A DNA stretch of 64,000 nt from Parapedobacter sp964498395 (GTDB lineage Bacteria; Bacteroidota; Bacteroidia; Sphingobacteriales; Sphingobacteriaceae), in the NCBI GenBank assembly GCA_964498395.1, contig CAZCHE010000004.1, positions 418,419 through 482,418 of the forward strand. Direction: 5' to 3'. Position numbers and translations under genes: made by a program. This document shows, piece by piece, positions 63,425 to 64,000 of the stretch. The stretch's first letter is position 1; the number at the start of each line of letters is the position of its first letter. The notes below the pieces were generated by a model. The model did not search any database. It had not been told where the DNA came from and saw only the letters and a list, made by a program, of their open reading frames with translations.

Positions 63425-63748
63425 ATGCTGTTCCTTTTTGATGATTTCAATAAGCATAACCATTCCCATGCAAGATACGCAAAACGGAGAAGAAAATATA
63501 CATTAGCGCCAAAGACGATAAACCTGACTAGAACTGAAACGCGTCTACTGCTCATTTTCGCGTTGTCTCCTAACGAGACGATAGCGAGGAGTCGGCTGCA
63601 AAAAGAGATATGGGAAGATGAAGGTGTTATCGCGGGGCGTAGTTTGGATATGTTCATATCAAAACTTAGAAAAAAACTGGGAGTTGATCAGAATATCAAC
63701 ATTGTTGTTGTACGCGGCAAAGGATATAAGCTTGAAATTAGCGCTTAA
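63425..63748 (+). CDS. Stand-alone OmpR/PhoB-type winged-helix DNA-binding protein
   Basis: A 107-residue protein with a complete Trans_reg_C domain (about 28-105): LTRTETRLLLIFALSPNETIARSRLQKEIWEDEGVIAGRSLDMFISKLRKKLGVDQNINIVVVRGKGYKLEI. A receiver domain is missing, and upstream sequence belongs to the divergent GNAT gene. The first 27 residues are basic and include HNHSHARYAKRRRKYTL. It could be a truncated response regulator or a genuine orphan regulator. Base composition is A+T-richer than neighbouring genes. Confidence 0.72.
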   Translation: MLFLFDDFNKHNHSHARYAKRRRKYTLAPKTINLTRTETRLLLIFALSPNETIARSRLQKEIWEDEGVIAGRSLDMFISKLRKKLGVDQNINIVVVRGKGYKLEISA

Positions 63749-63771
63749 GAAGAATCTCGCTGGCTCGAAAC

Positions 63772-63805
63772 AAAAAACCCTCTCTACACAATGTAAAGAG
63801 GGTTT
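63772..63805 (-). terminator. Rho-independent terminator of tRNA-Leu
   Basis: Read on the minus strand, AACCCTCT...AGAGGGTT forms a stem of about 12 pairs with a short loop and a run of T (GGGTTTTTTG) directly after the tRNA 3' end. It also separates the tRNA from the convergent winged-helix gene. Confidence 0.88.
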
Positions 63806-63807
63806 CG

Positions 63808-63889
63808 TACCCAGGGCCGGGATCGAACCGGCATGGGTCGCCCCACTGGTGTTTGAGACCAGCGCGTCTACCAATTCCGCCACCTGGGC
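63808..63889 (-). tRNA. tRNA-Leu (anticodon CAA)
   Basis: The 82-base minus-strand sequence folds as a class II tRNA. Acceptor GCCCAGG pairs with CCTGGGT, the anticodon stem CTGGT/ACCAG encloses CTCAAAC with anticodon CAA, there is a variable arm after it, and the T arm contains GGTTCGATCC. CCA is not encoded. The promoter and terminator are both visible. Confidence 0.95.
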
Positions 63890-63932
63890 AATTAAGCGAT
63901 AAAAATTAGAACGCCTTTCTCTTTCGAGGATG

Positions 63933-63963
63933 CAAATGTATCCATAAATCTGATTATTCCAAA
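63933..63963 (-). promoter_or_regulatory. tRNA-Leu promoter (TTTG-N19-TACATTTG)
   Basis: On the minus strand a -33 TTTG (63963-63960) and a -7 TACATTTG (63940-63933) are exactly 19 bases apart, the Bacteroidota consensus, 43 bases before the tRNA. It is the best full promoter match in the window and supports the phylum call. Confidence 0.75.
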
Positions 63964-64000
63964 AAAAATAATTTGTTTTTTGTTTTAAATTTGATTTGGG

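Overview
This window reads as a chromosomal segment of a Bacteroidota bacterium, most likely Sphingobacteriaceae (a Parapedobacter/Pedobacter-like genome would fit, but genus is a guess). The reasons are CarboxypepD_reg-like TonB-dependent receptors, families largely confined to the phylum (DUF4374, DUF6157, outer-membrane beta-barrel family receptors), many SPII lipoproteins, and promoters of the TTTG-N19-TAnnTTTG type, best seen upstream of the tRNA-Leu at the right end. No rRNA, prophage, CRISPR array or intact insertion sequence was seen. The two RNA genes are tRNA-Arg(CCG) and tRNA-Leu(CAA).

Left part (1-17.7 kb). A minus-strand run from 8946 down to the left edge looks like one iron/xenosiderophore operon: TonB-dependent receptor, DUF4374 (XusB-like) surface lipoprotein, exported Fes-like esterase, two YVTN/YncE-type beta-propellers, a FecB-type binding protein and a FecCD-type permease cut by the edge. 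Next come a carboxypeptidase-regulatory-like protein, an M1 metallopeptidase with an ArsC/Spx-like gene, a second receptor-like barrel, two small conserved proteins and dnaX.

Middle (17.8-32.5 kb). Present are an A+T-rich nucleotidyltransferase gene, an MsbA-type ABC exporter, a LOG-family phosphoribohydrolase, an ATP-cone/PD-(D/E)XK nuclease fusion and a HAD-like protein with degenerate catalytic motifs. A complete efflux operon follows (TetR, TolC, HlyD, two ATPases, two ABC-2 permeases) with matching palindromic operators before tetR and tolC. Upstream lies the oddest piece of DNA in the window: 26 gapless 21-bp units (29959-30504). It is followed by crcB, a TauE/SafE exporter and a DUF2892 membrane protein.

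Right part (32.6-64 kb). A plus-strand polysaccharide cluster holds a flippase, five glycosyltransferases, a polymerase/ligase, a beta-helix lipoprotein and an initiating sugar phosphate transferase. Housekeeping and accessory genes follow: MFS permease, panD, a permuted papain-like protein, an M14 peptidase with calcium-loop motifs, ychF, a Rieske ferredoxin, a serine hydrolase, a fructosamine-kinase-family protein and a TPR histidine kinase with a NarL-type regulator. Then comes a minus-strand lipoprotein cluster (C1 protease, pentapeptide-repeat protein, three tandem paralogues). Pirin, GNAT, an orphan winged-helix protein and tRNA-Leu close the window.
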